Assembly (NCBI RefSeq): GCF_009730915.1 | Contig: NC_052475.1 | Location: forward strand, 24,427,016-24,491,015 | DNA length: 64,000 nucleotides | Direction: 5' to 3' | DNA from: Dioscorea cayenensis subsp. rotundata | Lineage: Eukaryota > Streptophyta > Magnoliopsida > Dioscoreales > Dioscoreaceae | Shown here: positions 13,252 through 24,759 of the stretch, in pieces | Layout of the letters: each line of letters begins with the position of its first letter | Position numbering within the stretch: the first letter of the stretch is position 1 | Notes under the pieces: model-generated | What the model was told of the DNA's origin: nothing | Seen by the model: only the letters and a program-made list of their open reading frames with translations | The model's database searches: none | Position numbers and translations under genes: made by a program

Positions 13252-13788
13252 TCAGAAAAAGGTTGTGGGGAACTCCTCCTCAATGCCAAGCATGGAAGTG
13301 AATGCTGTTGCCCCAGGACATCTATAAGAAGGCACTAACAATGGCACATCAAAAGGGCCTTCAAGAGGTCTCACCGGGTTACCATTGAAGATTGAAGATG
13401 AAACAGAGGTGGAGGTGAACGGTGAACAACCAAGGTGAATATAACTCTCTGACGACGATGAAGATTCATCATGATCTTGCAATATTGGTGTGGGTCGTGG
13501 TGGAGGTGGCGGAGTTTTTGTTTGTTCATTGTCATCAGAATGTGAAAGTCCGGTTAGTTTCTGTACAAGAGCCATGAAGTCTCTGGCTTGTGTATGGATA
13601 ACCTTGGGAGAGTGAGTGTAGATTATGACAGGGTGATGACGTGCATGGCTGATGCTGCTGCCGTTTGTTGCTCCAGTGGATGATGATGATGATGACGACG
13701 ATGATGGCTTTTGAATGTTGTGTGAGTCTTTGTGAATTTTCAGGCGTGCTGGCCTTGCTGCCATTGCTTCTCTTGGTGCAGGACTCAT
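13252..13788 (-). CDS. VQ-motif protein, copy 1 (178 aa)
   Basis: Single-exon gene. The VQ motif reads FMALVQKLTG (FxxxVQxLTG), preceded by the HSPKVIHT segment typical of the VQ8/VQ20-like branch. Ser-rich, Pro-rich and acidic low-complexity stretches surround it. VQ proteins are small nuclear cofactors that bind WRKY transcription factors (and in some cases plastid sigma-factor-type partners) in defence and growth. The ATG at 13788 was chosen over a further-upstream in-frame ATG because MSPAPRE aligns with MSPPSKE of copy 2 and other members; the upstream extension is low complexity and lies over the likely 5' UTR and TATA box. It faces away from copy 2. Confidence 0.88.
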   Translation of the reverse strand: MSPAPREAMAARPARLKIHKDSHNIQKPSSSSSSSSSTGATNGSSISHARHHPVIIYTHSPKVIHTQARDFMALVQKLTGLSHSDDNEQTKTPPPPPRPTPILQDHDESSSSSESYIHLGCSPFTSTSVSSSIFNGNPVRPLEGPFDVPLLVPSYRCPGATAFTSMLGIEEEFPTTFF

Positions 13789-14921
13789 GGCAATGCAATG
13801 CAATACAATGCAGAGAAAGATAGAGAATGAAGAAGATGATGATGAAGGGGAAGAGATGTTTATTTTTGGTGCACGAGGATGATATATATAGAGAGAAAGA
13901 GCTGGAGAAGCTGAACGTGGAGGTGACTTAGTGTTTATCGGAGAGGCCGTTGGGTGATGGGATCTATCTAATCTAGTCCATTTATATATTATCATTCTCT
14001 AATTTGAGGTGTATTAAGGGGGCTTTTTGTACCGTTGGTTTGGATATGTATTGAATTTTAAGAATCTATTTTCATTGGTTTAATTTTTTTATTTTTACAC
14101 CATATGTTTGAAGATACTTTTTAATTAAGAAAAATAAAAATAAAAATAAAAATTCGTGTTTAGATTCTAATTGATAATTACGGTTAGGCATGAGATGTTT
14201 CAGCAGGTAGGATATCTTAACACTCTTGAGGATTTTGTTTCAATAACCAGACATAAATATTGATAAAATGGAGGTTTCCTAGAAAAGAGACAAAGTAACC
14301 GTCTTTTTAATTAACCTCGTGATTTGAGAACAGGAAAGTCATAAAGTAATTCAAAGAAAAGTTTGAAGTACGACATATACTAATCAGCTTCAATGATGAC
14401 CAAGCCTGTAGGTATTGATAATGAAGGTTCTATGAAGCTGTTAATTTTTTCAAAACTATATATCAATTCCCACGAGCCTGTTTCATGCTCCAATGAAATG
14501 TCTACTCTTTCACCATTTCTTATCCATGAAGATGTCCAAACTCAGAAGTTTGGTTAGATCTTCCATCTTTCCTTCCCTTAATTCATTCAAATTCAAAAGA
14601 AACAATTTTTTTCACTACTTTTATCTTCATCTTTCAACTTTCACCTGATTATATTATGTGATGAAAATCAATGCAAGTGCATTGACTTTTTGTAAAAGAA
14701 AATAAGGAAAACAGCAACAAGCCAACGCAACTTCCTGTTCATCACCAACCATGCAATAGTCAACCCGCAAGCTGCATTATAATACTCTTCCTTGGGTCAT
14801 GGTCAGCATGGCTGCTGCCTTTAGCCTCTTATATTTATCCCCCCTTACCATGCATTCCCATCTTCATCTTAATCTTCATCTTCATCTTCATCTTCATCTC
14901 TATCTCTATCTTACAACCACC
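13789..14921. promoter_or_regulatory. Shared divergent promoter region of the two VQ genes
   Basis: 1133 bp between two head-to-head VQ start codons. A TATATATATC box on the minus strand (13881-13890) lies about 93 bp upstream of copy 1. A TATAAT box (14778-14783) lies about 140 bp upstream of copy 2. A CTTCAT-type tandem repeat at about 14861-14905 lies in the presumed 5' UTR of copy 2. W-boxes were not scored systematically. Confidence 0.5.
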
Positions 14922-15371
14922 ATGAGTCCTCCATCCAAAGAACTCAAAGGCATTCGTCCAACACCACTAAAAATCCAAAAAACCATTCACAAACCTTCCT
15001 CTTCATCAACTTCGCGACAAAACCCAGTGATCATCTATGCACACTCGCCGAAGATCATTCATACGCACGCCCATGACTTCATGGCTCTTGTTCAGAAGCT
15101 CACCGGCAACCACAACAACAGCAGCGAAACAGCCTCACATCCAGAAGCTCATACAGATGATGATACTTTGAATGTCAGTAGAGATATTAAAGTCAGTTGT
15201 AGCTTGTTCTCACCTGTGTCAAAGATTCCATTGAGCTTCGATGATGTCCCCCTCTTCACTCCAACCATCTTCACTCCGTCAATGAACTTCTACGAGTTGT
15301 TTTGCTCACCCATGCCCCTTTCAGCTTCACCTTCTCTCTTAGAGGCTGTGAGAACCATTCCTGACTTGTGA
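14922..15371 (+). CDS. VQ-motif protein, copy 2 (149 aa)
   Basis: Single-exon gene with the same core as copy 1: PVIIYAHSPKIIHT followed by FMALVQKLTG, and MSPPSKELKGIRPTPLKI at the N-terminus. Outside the core the two copies differ strongly (copy 1 has a poly-Ser/Pro C-terminal half; copy 2 has FTPTIFTPSMNFYELF). Probable nuclear WRKY-binding cofactor, by family. The start at 14922 was chosen because the longer in-frame extension is only a translated CTTCAT repeat (HLHLHL) over the leader. The pair looks like an inverted local duplication. Confidence 0.88.
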   Translation: MSPPSKELKGIRPTPLKIQKTIHKPSSSSTSRQNPVIIYAHSPKIIHTHAHDFMALVQKLTGNHNNSSETASHPEAHTDDDTLNVSRDIKVSCSLFSPVSKIPLSFDDVPLFTPTIFTPSMNFYELFCSPMPLSASPSLLEAVRTIPDL

Positions 15372-15618
15372 TAATTGTTTCAGACAGAAGATCTGTAATT
15401 CTGTAGATTCAATTCATTCTTTGCTTTTTCAACTTTGATTGTTTGTATATTCAGATTCAACATTGTAAGTTTGTTTGCAAGCATATGACACTGACTTGTT
15501 AAGAAATCACCCATTCTTTTATTGCTGGCTTGTATTTGATGCTATGCACAGCCACGATTCCGGAGAATTTAAGAACGCACCCTTATTTAAAGCACATCAA
15601 ACTGTACAGGAAAGTGGA

Positions 15619-18600
15619 TTACCTTCTCTTCTTTTCCTCTTTATCTCTTTCAAGCACAACAGGGGCTGCAGGAATGCTGAACCACCATTCTCTTAATCTT
15701 CTCATCCATTTTTCGGTGCTTGGTCTTCTTGTTGGTGAGTACCTTGTGAAGATCTCCAAGAACACCAGAAGTTGTAAGAATTTGCTGGGTAGAAGGGCCA
15801 GTGTTACAGCCAATAAGACCAGCATCAGTATAACTTTTTCTGTTGCCTGTTCGACACATCAATAAACAGAGTTATTTCACAACAAAAAGTAGAATTGTGA
15901 AGAGATTCATACACTAATCAGCAATCAAATAATTATCGCAAGAACAAATGTTCTCTCTATCTCACAGGATTCTGTCATTTGTCTATTTGTGAAATTAATC
16001 ACTCAATTGTGGGATGTGTGTTTATAGCCCGAACCATTAGTTTAAATCAATTGAAGAGCGACTGCAGAGAAGATTCACAAAATAAGAGATAACTTGATCA
16101 ATGAATGGATCAATTCGTTATGAACATATATTTCACACACAGATGCACAAAAGACGGTATGACAATAAAGAGCAACTATGCAAAGTGACAAAACAAAACA
16201 TGGACAAAAAAGATTCAAAATGAACCTGGGAAGGAGAAGCTAGCAACAATGCTCTTAGTTTCAAAAGGACAATGTTTCCATCTTGGATGAGCTCTGTAAT
16301 GTGTGATACAGCATTCTGAACAGCCAACAGCTGCTCCATAGTATTCATTGGTGGAGGAGCCCTCACCTCAAGCTCTACAATCGGCCTTCCTTGACTACAA
16401 CACCGAGTAAGTACCATGAAAATCGCAAGAAAGAGAGACATCATAACAAAGACATAGCGGAGCCAACCCCTGCATTATTTCATGTGTGGAAACAATTGAC
16501 ATCATTAAAAGAAAAATCTCATCAATAATTTAAAATCAAACTTGCAAATAATGCCCGGCGATTTATAAACAAACCTGAAGATAATGTATGAAGTCACAAC
16601 ACAGAATATCAAAGATTTTGTGGGATCATCCCATGATACCAAAAGAATTAACTGTCTTCCAAGCTCCAAAACAGGGTTTAGCAATTCCTGTGAAGGCAAA
16701 AGGTAAACAATGAACTTTAAGGGATGTCAAAATAGCTCAATAACAGAGACAATATTTTTACCTTCATAACTGCCAAATTCGTGTCAATGCCATCTACCTT
16801 AACTCCCTCAATTGATGCCTGGGCTTGCTCAACCTTTTTAAAATTATTCCTTGATGCACTAACAGCTCTTTCCAAGGGAGTCATCTCCCCTACAACTATG
16901 TCACCCACAAGAAGTCGCTCATCATTGGAAACTTGGGAGACCAGTCCCAAGCTAGATAAAATTTGTAGGGCAGATACAGAATACATTCCACTTTCTGAAT
17001 TAGAAGGGCTGGGTCGATTCAACCTCCTAGATACTGTCATATCCGCAAGTGTTTCAAGTACCAAATCACCTCCAGGAAGTTGATCTGCTAGATTGAACAT
17101 GAGTAGTGTCTCACAACGAAAAGGGATAGAAGTAGCTAGTTCCTGAATAGCTTGCAATCGCAAAATCCCTAGCACAGCTTTCAGCAGTGTTTCTTCCTTT
17201 TCAACTCCCTTCAACTGGAATTTTCTTATGAACTTGTGAGAATAAAGTATTTCCTGCATGATGGCTAACCAATAGTCGCGGCGAGAATGACCTGTGAGCT
17301 CAGGAAACTCCATGACAACCGGTTCTGATCTATAAAAAATAACAAACTATTTTTCAGTGATAGTTTATCATTGAACTTTTCCGAAAGCACATACAATACT
17401 CCCCAGATGTCCACCCTAAGTCACCAATAACAAACAGGAAGAAGAAGAATGCAAACTGCAAGGAAGAATCATTCATATATGCAAACTTTAATATACCACG
17501 CATTATCGATTGATGGATAAAAATAACTCACAAGGAAATGGATTTGTACATGACAGCCTTATCAAAAAGACGCGAGCCCCATGGCCCAGTCATCTCAGGC
17601 TTTATGACCTGCTTTAAGTCCTCTGCCAATTCATATACTTTTGGTTTGTCATAAGCCACAACCTTCAAGGCTTCAAAATAGAGGGCATGATCTGTCAGAG
17701 TTAGTCTTCCTGCAACGGAGAGACCTCAGTGAGAATAGAGCAAACAATTTCGCATGGCTAACAATGCATGGAAAGTAGTTCTTAATCAGCCATCTTCTAC
17801 AAAGCATTAATTACCCCAAAAACGCACCCGGCCATGTAGAGATTCCTACATGCTCAAGAACTGGTTGGGTGGTCAATGTCCCGTCGACCTCAAGGATCTT
17901 TTCTCCTCTATGTAAGCGGAGGCCAGAAAGGAGAGATGATTCGGATTGGGTCTTCATCTTCTTTATTGCTCTGTAGGATGAAAAGAGTCTATATTTAGAG
18001 ACTCTTATTCGATCATTCTTTTGCTCTGATATACATCTCTAGGCAACCCCAGAGAGTAGTCAAGTATTGAAGCCAAAAGAAGTTAACATGACATGCAGAT
18101 TTTTAAGATCAAAGCAACAAAGATTTCTGAAAAACTGATGAGTGGCAGCAGTGTCCCCAAGCTATGTGCTTATAAGTTGCAACTCCAATGTTTAGACGTA
18201 GACTTAAAAATGCAAATCTCTATGATTAAGCTTCATTACTAAATGGATTGCAATCCACCCATTTGTTATCAAGCTATACATATTTTTCAGAATTTTAAGC
18301 ATCACTTGCAAGTCCACAGTGACTGTGATACGCCATCTAAGTTTGCATCCACCAGGATGAATAACCGCATAATAACAAATATCTATAGCACACTCGGACA
18401 CAAGCCTACCACTCCGTGGGCTCTCAGTAGTGCATCGGAGCATTCAATCAAGTATGAAAGGCAGCCCATGCAACTCTAATTGTTTTCTAAATCTTTGTTA
18501 TGCAAATACACATTCAGCAATGAAAGCATGCCTACCGCCAAATAACTTTCTACACCTGATCCAAATTTTGGTTCTCCCACATGCCTCATGAATGCTTAAA

Positions 18601-19510
18601 GTTTTAACTCCAAAATTCACATATCAAAAAACGGATTTTCAGCTTAGAAAGGGCTCATGTGATAGTTCATGTAGTAAACTCTTATGCCAAAGCAGAGGAT
18701 CACAGAAACAGGACAAAATAATAATCACAAGTATCAGCAAAAGCACATGCTTTCAATAAGTTCCAGATGAATAATAGAGGTTCACCTATCCAAGCTTCCC
18801 AGATACTTATCATAAACAGCAAATGAAAGCCGACCAGCAGTTGAACTTGTGAGCACTTCAAAAAGATTATAAATTGTAATCACATCTGCAATGGTAGGAA
18901 CTGCAGGCGCGATCCGAGAAAAAGCTTCCAATCCAACACTGCTCTCCTTGTCTACCTACAAACAATAAAAACAAAACACCAACATTTGACGCAGCAGTTC
19001 TCCAAAACAAAATTTTGAGCAAATTCTCAAGTTCACAACCTTCAGCAAAGGTTGATCAGAAGCAGCAGGAGCTTCCCACGCTAACATCATATCAAATGTA
19101 AGCCTCCTAAAGTCCTTATCTGCGAGATGACCAGCGATTTGCGTAGAAAGCGCGAGCGCTCTGAAGCAGCAGTACTCCAAGAAGTTCCTCGCATAGTTAG
19201 AAGGACTCTTTATAGAATCAGAAGCTTCAGCGTCAAAGTTATGCCGGAGATCGTCCATGGACACCTCGAGCATCCTGCAGCGAATCAGTAAAAGAGCAAA
19301 GGAGCGCTAGCAATGGAGTGAAAAGGCAAAGTACCGAGAGCATCGAGCGACGATGATGTTGGCGATGGGGGAGAGATCAGAGATCCACTTACGCCGGCCA
19401 GAGGGGGAGTTACCGATGTCCTCAAACTCGTCCTCGAAGGAGGTGCGGCGGCTGAGCGCCCACTTGAAGGAGCCCTCAAGGATGTTGCGGGTCTTGCTCA
19501 TCATCGCCAT
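15619..19510 (-). CDS. DUF639 family protein (684 aa)
   Basis: Nine minus-strand exons join in phase: 19335-19510, 19040-19274, 18786-18955, 17828-17970, 17532-17709, 16762-17329, 16575-16687, 16226-16469, 15619-15846 (2055 nt). The size fits plant DUF639 proteins. Recognisable parts are the N-terminal block with RRTSFEDEFEDIGNSPSGRR, the middle LEVDGTLTTQPVLEHVGIS and DHALYFEALKVVAYD (PH/GRAM-like in appearance), and hydrophobic C-terminal segments (FLAIFMVLTRCC and LMLVLLAVTLALLPSKFL) suggesting membrane anchoring. No biochemical role is established for the family. Two further in-frame ATGs follow the first within four codons, so the exact start may be 19510 or slightly downstream. It converges with VQ copy 2 (247-bp spacer). 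Confidence 0.9.
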
Positions 19511-20605
19511 GGCTAAGCCGATCGCTCGCAATCCCCAATTGGGAAAACCTAGGGTTTCAAAGGTGCCATTGTAGAAGATAAAGACAGCACTGTGAGCTCG
19601 CAGTTCGGTTGGGAGAAGGTATGAGAACGCGGTGGATGAGAGAAAGAGCAAGGTATATATTAAAATATATATTTTTTAATTATTTTTTTCATTTAAAAAA
19701 TATAATTCTAGATTATTTTTAATTATATATTTTTTCACTTAATAAAATTAATATTATTTTATTAATTAAATTGCCATATGGACCTCATGGGTTGAAAAAT
19801 CAACCATGGTGGATGAGAATTTATGGATATGTATCTATATTTAAGTTTGTTTATGATCTTTGTTTGGATCTACAACTTCCACAGGTTCCTATTTTGTCAC
19901 TTTAGTTATTATTATTATTATATTGAGCAATAATGACGAATGATGAGGTTGATTTTTTGTTTTTTAACTATTTTTGTGGTTTTAGTTACTTTATTTTATT
20001 TTATTTTTGACAAGGTGTCAAATTAGTATTTATCCAATTAAAAAAAATATTATATATGGGATTTAGAAACAATGTTCCTGATAATAAAAAAAATTCATTA
20101 ATAATTTTTGTTATTTAAAATATCATGAAAACTGATAAAAAAAATGTTGATTTCACAAATCTTTTTAATTCAGATATACTATTTTTATTTGTTTAGTTAT
20201 TTATCCATTACGATCATTGAGTTTAGCGGGACTTAGAACTTTTTGATTGAATAAGTTTTACAATTTTCTTTTTCCTCTGTTTGTTCTTCTGTTTGTTATT
20301 TTCACTCTTGTACTTTATTTCCTCAGTTTCTTTTTTCATTAATAAATTTGTGATTTATCCACTTTATTCAAAAAAAAAAAAGTTTTACAATGGAGTCTAT
20401 ACAATTACTTATTTTTGAAATAAAATAAAGAAATCACATCGGCCAAGAATAAAAGTAATAGTTTAAGATAACCGATATGAATGATATCCGGGAAAAAACT
20501 AGAAAACAATAGAATATTAGAATAAAAATTAAAAATAAAAAAAAGATGAATAATCATCAGAGCAAATTATTCTGTATTAATAGCACCAGGCCAACACTAA
20601 TTCAA
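19511..20605. other. Intergenic, AT-rich, with a short LINE tail
   Basis: Contains the DUF639 promoter, AT-rich sequence and one short retroposed fragment (listed separately). No gene seen. Confidence 0.6.
20265..20379 (+). mobile_element. 5'-truncated LINE 3' end with target duplication
   Basis: About 115 bp ending in AATAAATTTGTGATTTATCC, ACTTTATTC and a poly(A) tail. It is flanked by a perfect 12-bp direct repeat AAGTTTTACAAT (20253-20264 and 20380-20391). The 3' consensus also occurs, in reverse, at the 3' ends of the two RT/zf-RVT LINE copies near 57.7 and 61.8 kb. This is a dead-on-arrival LINE insertion. Confidence 0.75.
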
Positions 20606-21958
20606 TTAGATTATCTCAACCAAACTTGTGTCAAAAATTTGATTGAGAATGGCGGCAAGTCTAACACCTCCTTGTGCTATCCTCTTCTCCACAACAGGAA
20701 GCCTAGAAAAGAAATAATCATCTGCAAAAGAATCAAACCATGTCTGTCACTAAATTATAAAATCTAAAACAAAACCAAAATTTGATACAATAAATTGTTA
20801 ATAACATACCTCCAAGAGTTGCATTCTCTTCAACATCCTTATATGCATAATTGCAAGACAAATGTATACTCTCCAATGCATAACTGCAATATAAATCAAG
20901 ATAATCAATTCATTAATCATCTCAAACCTTCAAGGTTGAAAGATAATTAATTATAATTCAACTCACTTGTTTGCACAAGTGACCCTTTTATTTCTGCAGT
21001 TGTCCCAGCTATCAGCATCACTATCCTGCGATCCAATCTCACAGAAACAAAGTTAAAAGAAAAAAAAAATCAGACATTTTAATTCAGAATTGAAGCTGAA
21101 GAAATGTGTATAATTTACTGTGATGTTCTTGCTAATAGCTTCAATCATGGAGCTCTGGTCATTTCTGTAGAAATCTTTTAATGCAGTCTCTATAATGTTG
21201 GAATCCCACACATGATGTAGGTTTGTCTTTCTTCTGTACCAATGGATGATTATTGTATTGCCACCTTCATCAGCTTCAAGTCCAACATGTAATGGTTGGT
21301 GTACATCTCCCACAAAATGAACCAAGAACATCAAGCTTTCTGTCAAGTTATCTGAAAACACAAAAAATTATTTATTTTCAGTAAAACCAATCTCCATATG
21401 ACATAGATTGAGTTCAGTTCACTTTACATCCACTTGATGAATCTCCATAGCTTCTAAGCTGTTCAGTGTAGTTGTTGATTGCACCAACCACACACCTATC
21501 TTTCACTCCTTTATTGTCATGACAATCCCCTGCATAATTAAATTGTTCTTTGGTTTGAGATCAATATCATGATATGTGCAAGAGAAGTTAACAATTACTT
21601 GAAAACTTGTATGTGCAGTCAGGAGTGTTGATGTAATGCAGATGACTAGACCACCGATATCGAAACCGAACTTCATCAGCCCATGCACACACCGATGCTA
21701 ACTCTCCGTTAGCTATCTCCGGCAGAAGGTCTAATACTGCTTTTGAAGTTTTCTCTGTCAAGTATTTCTGCAAAGATATTGCTCAAAAACCATTAAGAAG
21801 ATGGAAAAGTACATGATACAATTAGGATTTACATGTCTTATATTTACCTCTGCTATCTTGCAGGTCATGAAATGGCCCTGTTTGCCCCAAGCTTCTCCAG
21901 TTGGAGCTCTAGCAAAAATGGAGATGAGAAAGACAATGAACAAGAGGATAAGACCCAT
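20606..21958 (-). CDS. S1/P1-type nuclease, copy A (287 aa)
   Basis: Seven exons join in phase: 21848-21958, 21599-21767, 21428-21529, 21119-21351, 20967-21025, 20810-20883, 20606-20721 (864 nt). This is a zinc-dependent endonuclease I (bifunctional nuclease) that cleaves single-stranded DNA and RNA and acts in senescence or cell death in plants. A signal peptide of about 23 residues ends ...TGEA, and the mature protein would begin with Trp24, which in this family ligates zinc with its amino group (WGKQGH, so His29 too). Other ligands are visible: Asp in CAWADEVRF, His in LHYINTP, His139/Asp143/His145 in HFVGDVHQPLH, and His/Asp in HHVWD. Secreted or vacuolar by its signal peptide. It forms a tandem pair with copy B, 287 bp away, same strand. 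One intron of copy B is absent here. Confidence 0.93.
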
Positions 21959-22011
21959 AACTTTTTTCTGGCCTTGTGGATATAATATCAAGTTTGATAT
22001 CTTTATAGCAA

Positions 22012-22017
22012 CGTCAC
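22012..22017 (-). promoter_or_regulatory. TATA box of nuclease copy A
   Basis: TATAAA on the minus strand, about 54 bp upstream of the start codon at 21958, inside the short 286-bp spacer between the two nuclease genes. Confidence 0.5.
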
Positions 22018-22244
22018 TGTTACATTTTAGTGGTCCTGATGGTATTGATCTTTAGCAAGTTTCACATGGTTTCAAAGCATCTCCAATAATCGAAAGAGTA
22101 ACTTTGTTTTTACTACAGAGGAATAAAACATGCAAAGCGTGTTATTGTTACAATTAGAATTAGTTCCTTATTTGGAAATACAACAACGGTTAAATTAAAA
22201 CTTCTGAAATTTATGATCAGTAAGTCTAGGCTTCATTTGTAACT

Positions 22245-24759
22245 TCATTCTGTTTTCACTGAATCACTGAAACTTGAATCGAATAATCCATTCAGTATTG
22301 CAGCTAATCGGACTCCACCTTGTGCTATTCTCTTCTCCAATACCGGAAGCCGGGAGTCGAAATACTCATCTGAAATTTGGAAAATGTTTAATAATTTTAA
22401 TAATTAAGCAGAGATTTGAGCTTGATGAACACAACACCAACTAATGGTTAACCTGTCAATACAGAATCCTGTTCAACATCCTTGTATGCATATTCACAGG
22501 CTATGCTTGTGCTCTCGGTGGCATAACTGCATTTTTCAAACAGAAAAATTCTCAGCTAATTTGATTTGAGATACAAATAAATTCACAGGAATTAAATCAA
22601 GTAATGAATGAAGATTATCACTTGGTTGCACAAGTTGATGTCTTCCTTCTGCATGTCTCCCATTTATTAACTTCATCTGACCACTCCTTCTGCTAAACAA
22701 AACACTTGGTATCAATACCCAAAAAACATATGAAACTGAAATCAAGCAAAACAATAAATTTTGCATACATCTATTTTCTTCAGGATTGAATCTATCATCA
22801 CGTTTAGATCTTTGTTGTAGTAATCACTCATAGCTGTTTCGATCATATTGACATCCCATACCTTTTTAATTCATAGAAAAACAGTTAATCATCTGCAAAT
22901 AAAACTAGAAAATTTCTGAAACTTAATTGACAGTGAACAATTAACATGGATTTATGGTATACTACTATACATGGTGAAGGTTGGTCTTTCTCCTGTACCA
23001 ATGGACTACAATGGTGTTACCACCTTCATCATCTTTGAATCCTGCATGAAGAGGTTGGTGAACATCTCCCACAAAGTGAGCTAAGAACATCAAGCTCTGT
23101 GTCAAATCATCTGAAAATCAAAACCAAAGCTTTGATTCATCAATGGAAGCTGATCATCAATTAATTATAAACTTATAATGAACTTGTTGTTGATAACTTA
23201 ATTAGTTCATACATGCAGTTGATGAATCTCCATAGCTCTGAAGTTGTGCAGTGTAGTTGTTGATTGCTCCCACTACACACATGTCCTTGACTCCCTGAGA
23301 GTTGAAACAGTCCCCTATGCATAATAACATCAAGACAAGAATGAGGTTAATTGTTTAACATTTAAGCTGTCATTATTAGTACATGTCGTGCACCATCATC
23401 AAGTTTATAATTAATATTAATTACTTTGACTTTAGAGGTAAATTAGGTTTTTTTTTAATGCAACTTGAATGAAAATTACTCCTATTGTATAGTATAAAAT
23501 AGTGGCATATTCTTTGAAGGAAATGGTTGGTAAGCAGACAACCAGACTTGCAAGGGAGGTTTGCCAAAGCGTGCTTCTCTTCATCACTAAGCATTCAAAG
23601 GCCAGACACACCTTGAGTATTAAAAGACAAAAAATTCTACCCATATTTTTAATTATGTTAGTTTCTTGGCACATTTATTATTTTTTCTTTTTACAAAATT
23701 AATAAACTATATATTATTGACATTATTCACCATATTTGAGAAGATATTACTCAACCTCCTACATGGAACTCCAAACTTCAAAAGTAAATAGAATGTGTAT
23801 ATATTTATAAATGTAACTTATAAAAATCTATATATATTTTTTTAATCTATAAGAATATTTTATAATTTATTTTTACAATAATTTTTTAAAATTTATAAAC
23901 CATTGTTTTAATGATATAATAAAAATTTTAGTTTATTAAAAACAATTTCATATTGCCACCATCACAATGATCAAACAGTAAAGCATTTGACTCTCTTATG
24001 AAAAGTCAAGGATTTAACTCTCTTAATGTTTGGAGCATAAATAAAGTGTATGCAGTGATTTGTTTATATTAGCAAAATAGTAATAATAATAATAATAAAT
24101 AAATAATTTGGGTTCATTTCAATTGGCGCCTTTATCATAAAAGATTTTATGTATATATTTTTTACTATTTTGATTAATTCTATTATTTATTTTTTTTTAA
24201 AAAAAGGCACGTGAATGCCTCGTGCTTGCTGGTCCCCTACCTATATCTCAATAGCCTAAAAAGAACCAAAAACTAAAAATAAAGAAAAGAAGGACCTACT
24301 TGAATATTTGAAGGTACAAACGCCAGGAGTATTAACATAATGGAGAGGGCTCGTCCATCTCATCCTGAACCTCACCTTGTCCGCCCAAGAGCACACCTCC
24401 GCCAGCTCGCCGCCGGCCGATTCCGGCAAGAGCTCCTTCACAACTCTAGAAGTGTTCTCCGTCAAGTATTGCTGCAAAATCATGGCCTCCATTAATTAAT
24501 CTCATGCAGAGAAACTAAGAGAAATTAAACTAAACTAAGCTGAAGATGAAGGTCATAAGCATGCATGCCTGTATGCATATATGCATGGTTATATTCATGG
24601 AGTTCATATATAGTTTTATCACAATTCACAAACCTCTGCTATCTTGCAAACCATGAAGTGGCCTTCTTTTCCCCAGGCTTCCACCACTGGAGTACTAACC
24701 ATTATAGTGATCATGAGACTCAAGCCAAGAAGAAACTTGAGAAACCCCATCATCTTCAT
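22245..24759 (-). CDS. S1/P1-type nuclease, copy B (299 aa)
   Basis: Eight exons join in phase: 24634-24759, 24300-24471, 23213-23314, 22971-23110, 22769-22861, 22622-22689, 22453-22526, 22245-22369 (900 nt). Same family and fold as copy A. The signal peptide (28 residues, ending VVEA) is followed by Trp29 of the mature WGKEGH. Ligand motifs CSWADKVRF, LHYVNTP, HFVGDVHQPLH and HHVWD are all present, so it should be active. Exons 4 and 5 (140 and 93 nt) together equal the single 233-nt exon of copy A; the extra 109-bp intron falls between the two His/Val codons of HH|VWD. Intron 2 is 985 bp and AT-rich. Copy B is the upstream member of the tandem pair. Confidence 0.93.

Noticed and set aside
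13789-13995. N-terminal extension of VQ copy 1 from the ATG at 13995
   Set aside because: It is low complexity, overlaps the TATA box, and has no counterpart in VQ copy 2 or family members.
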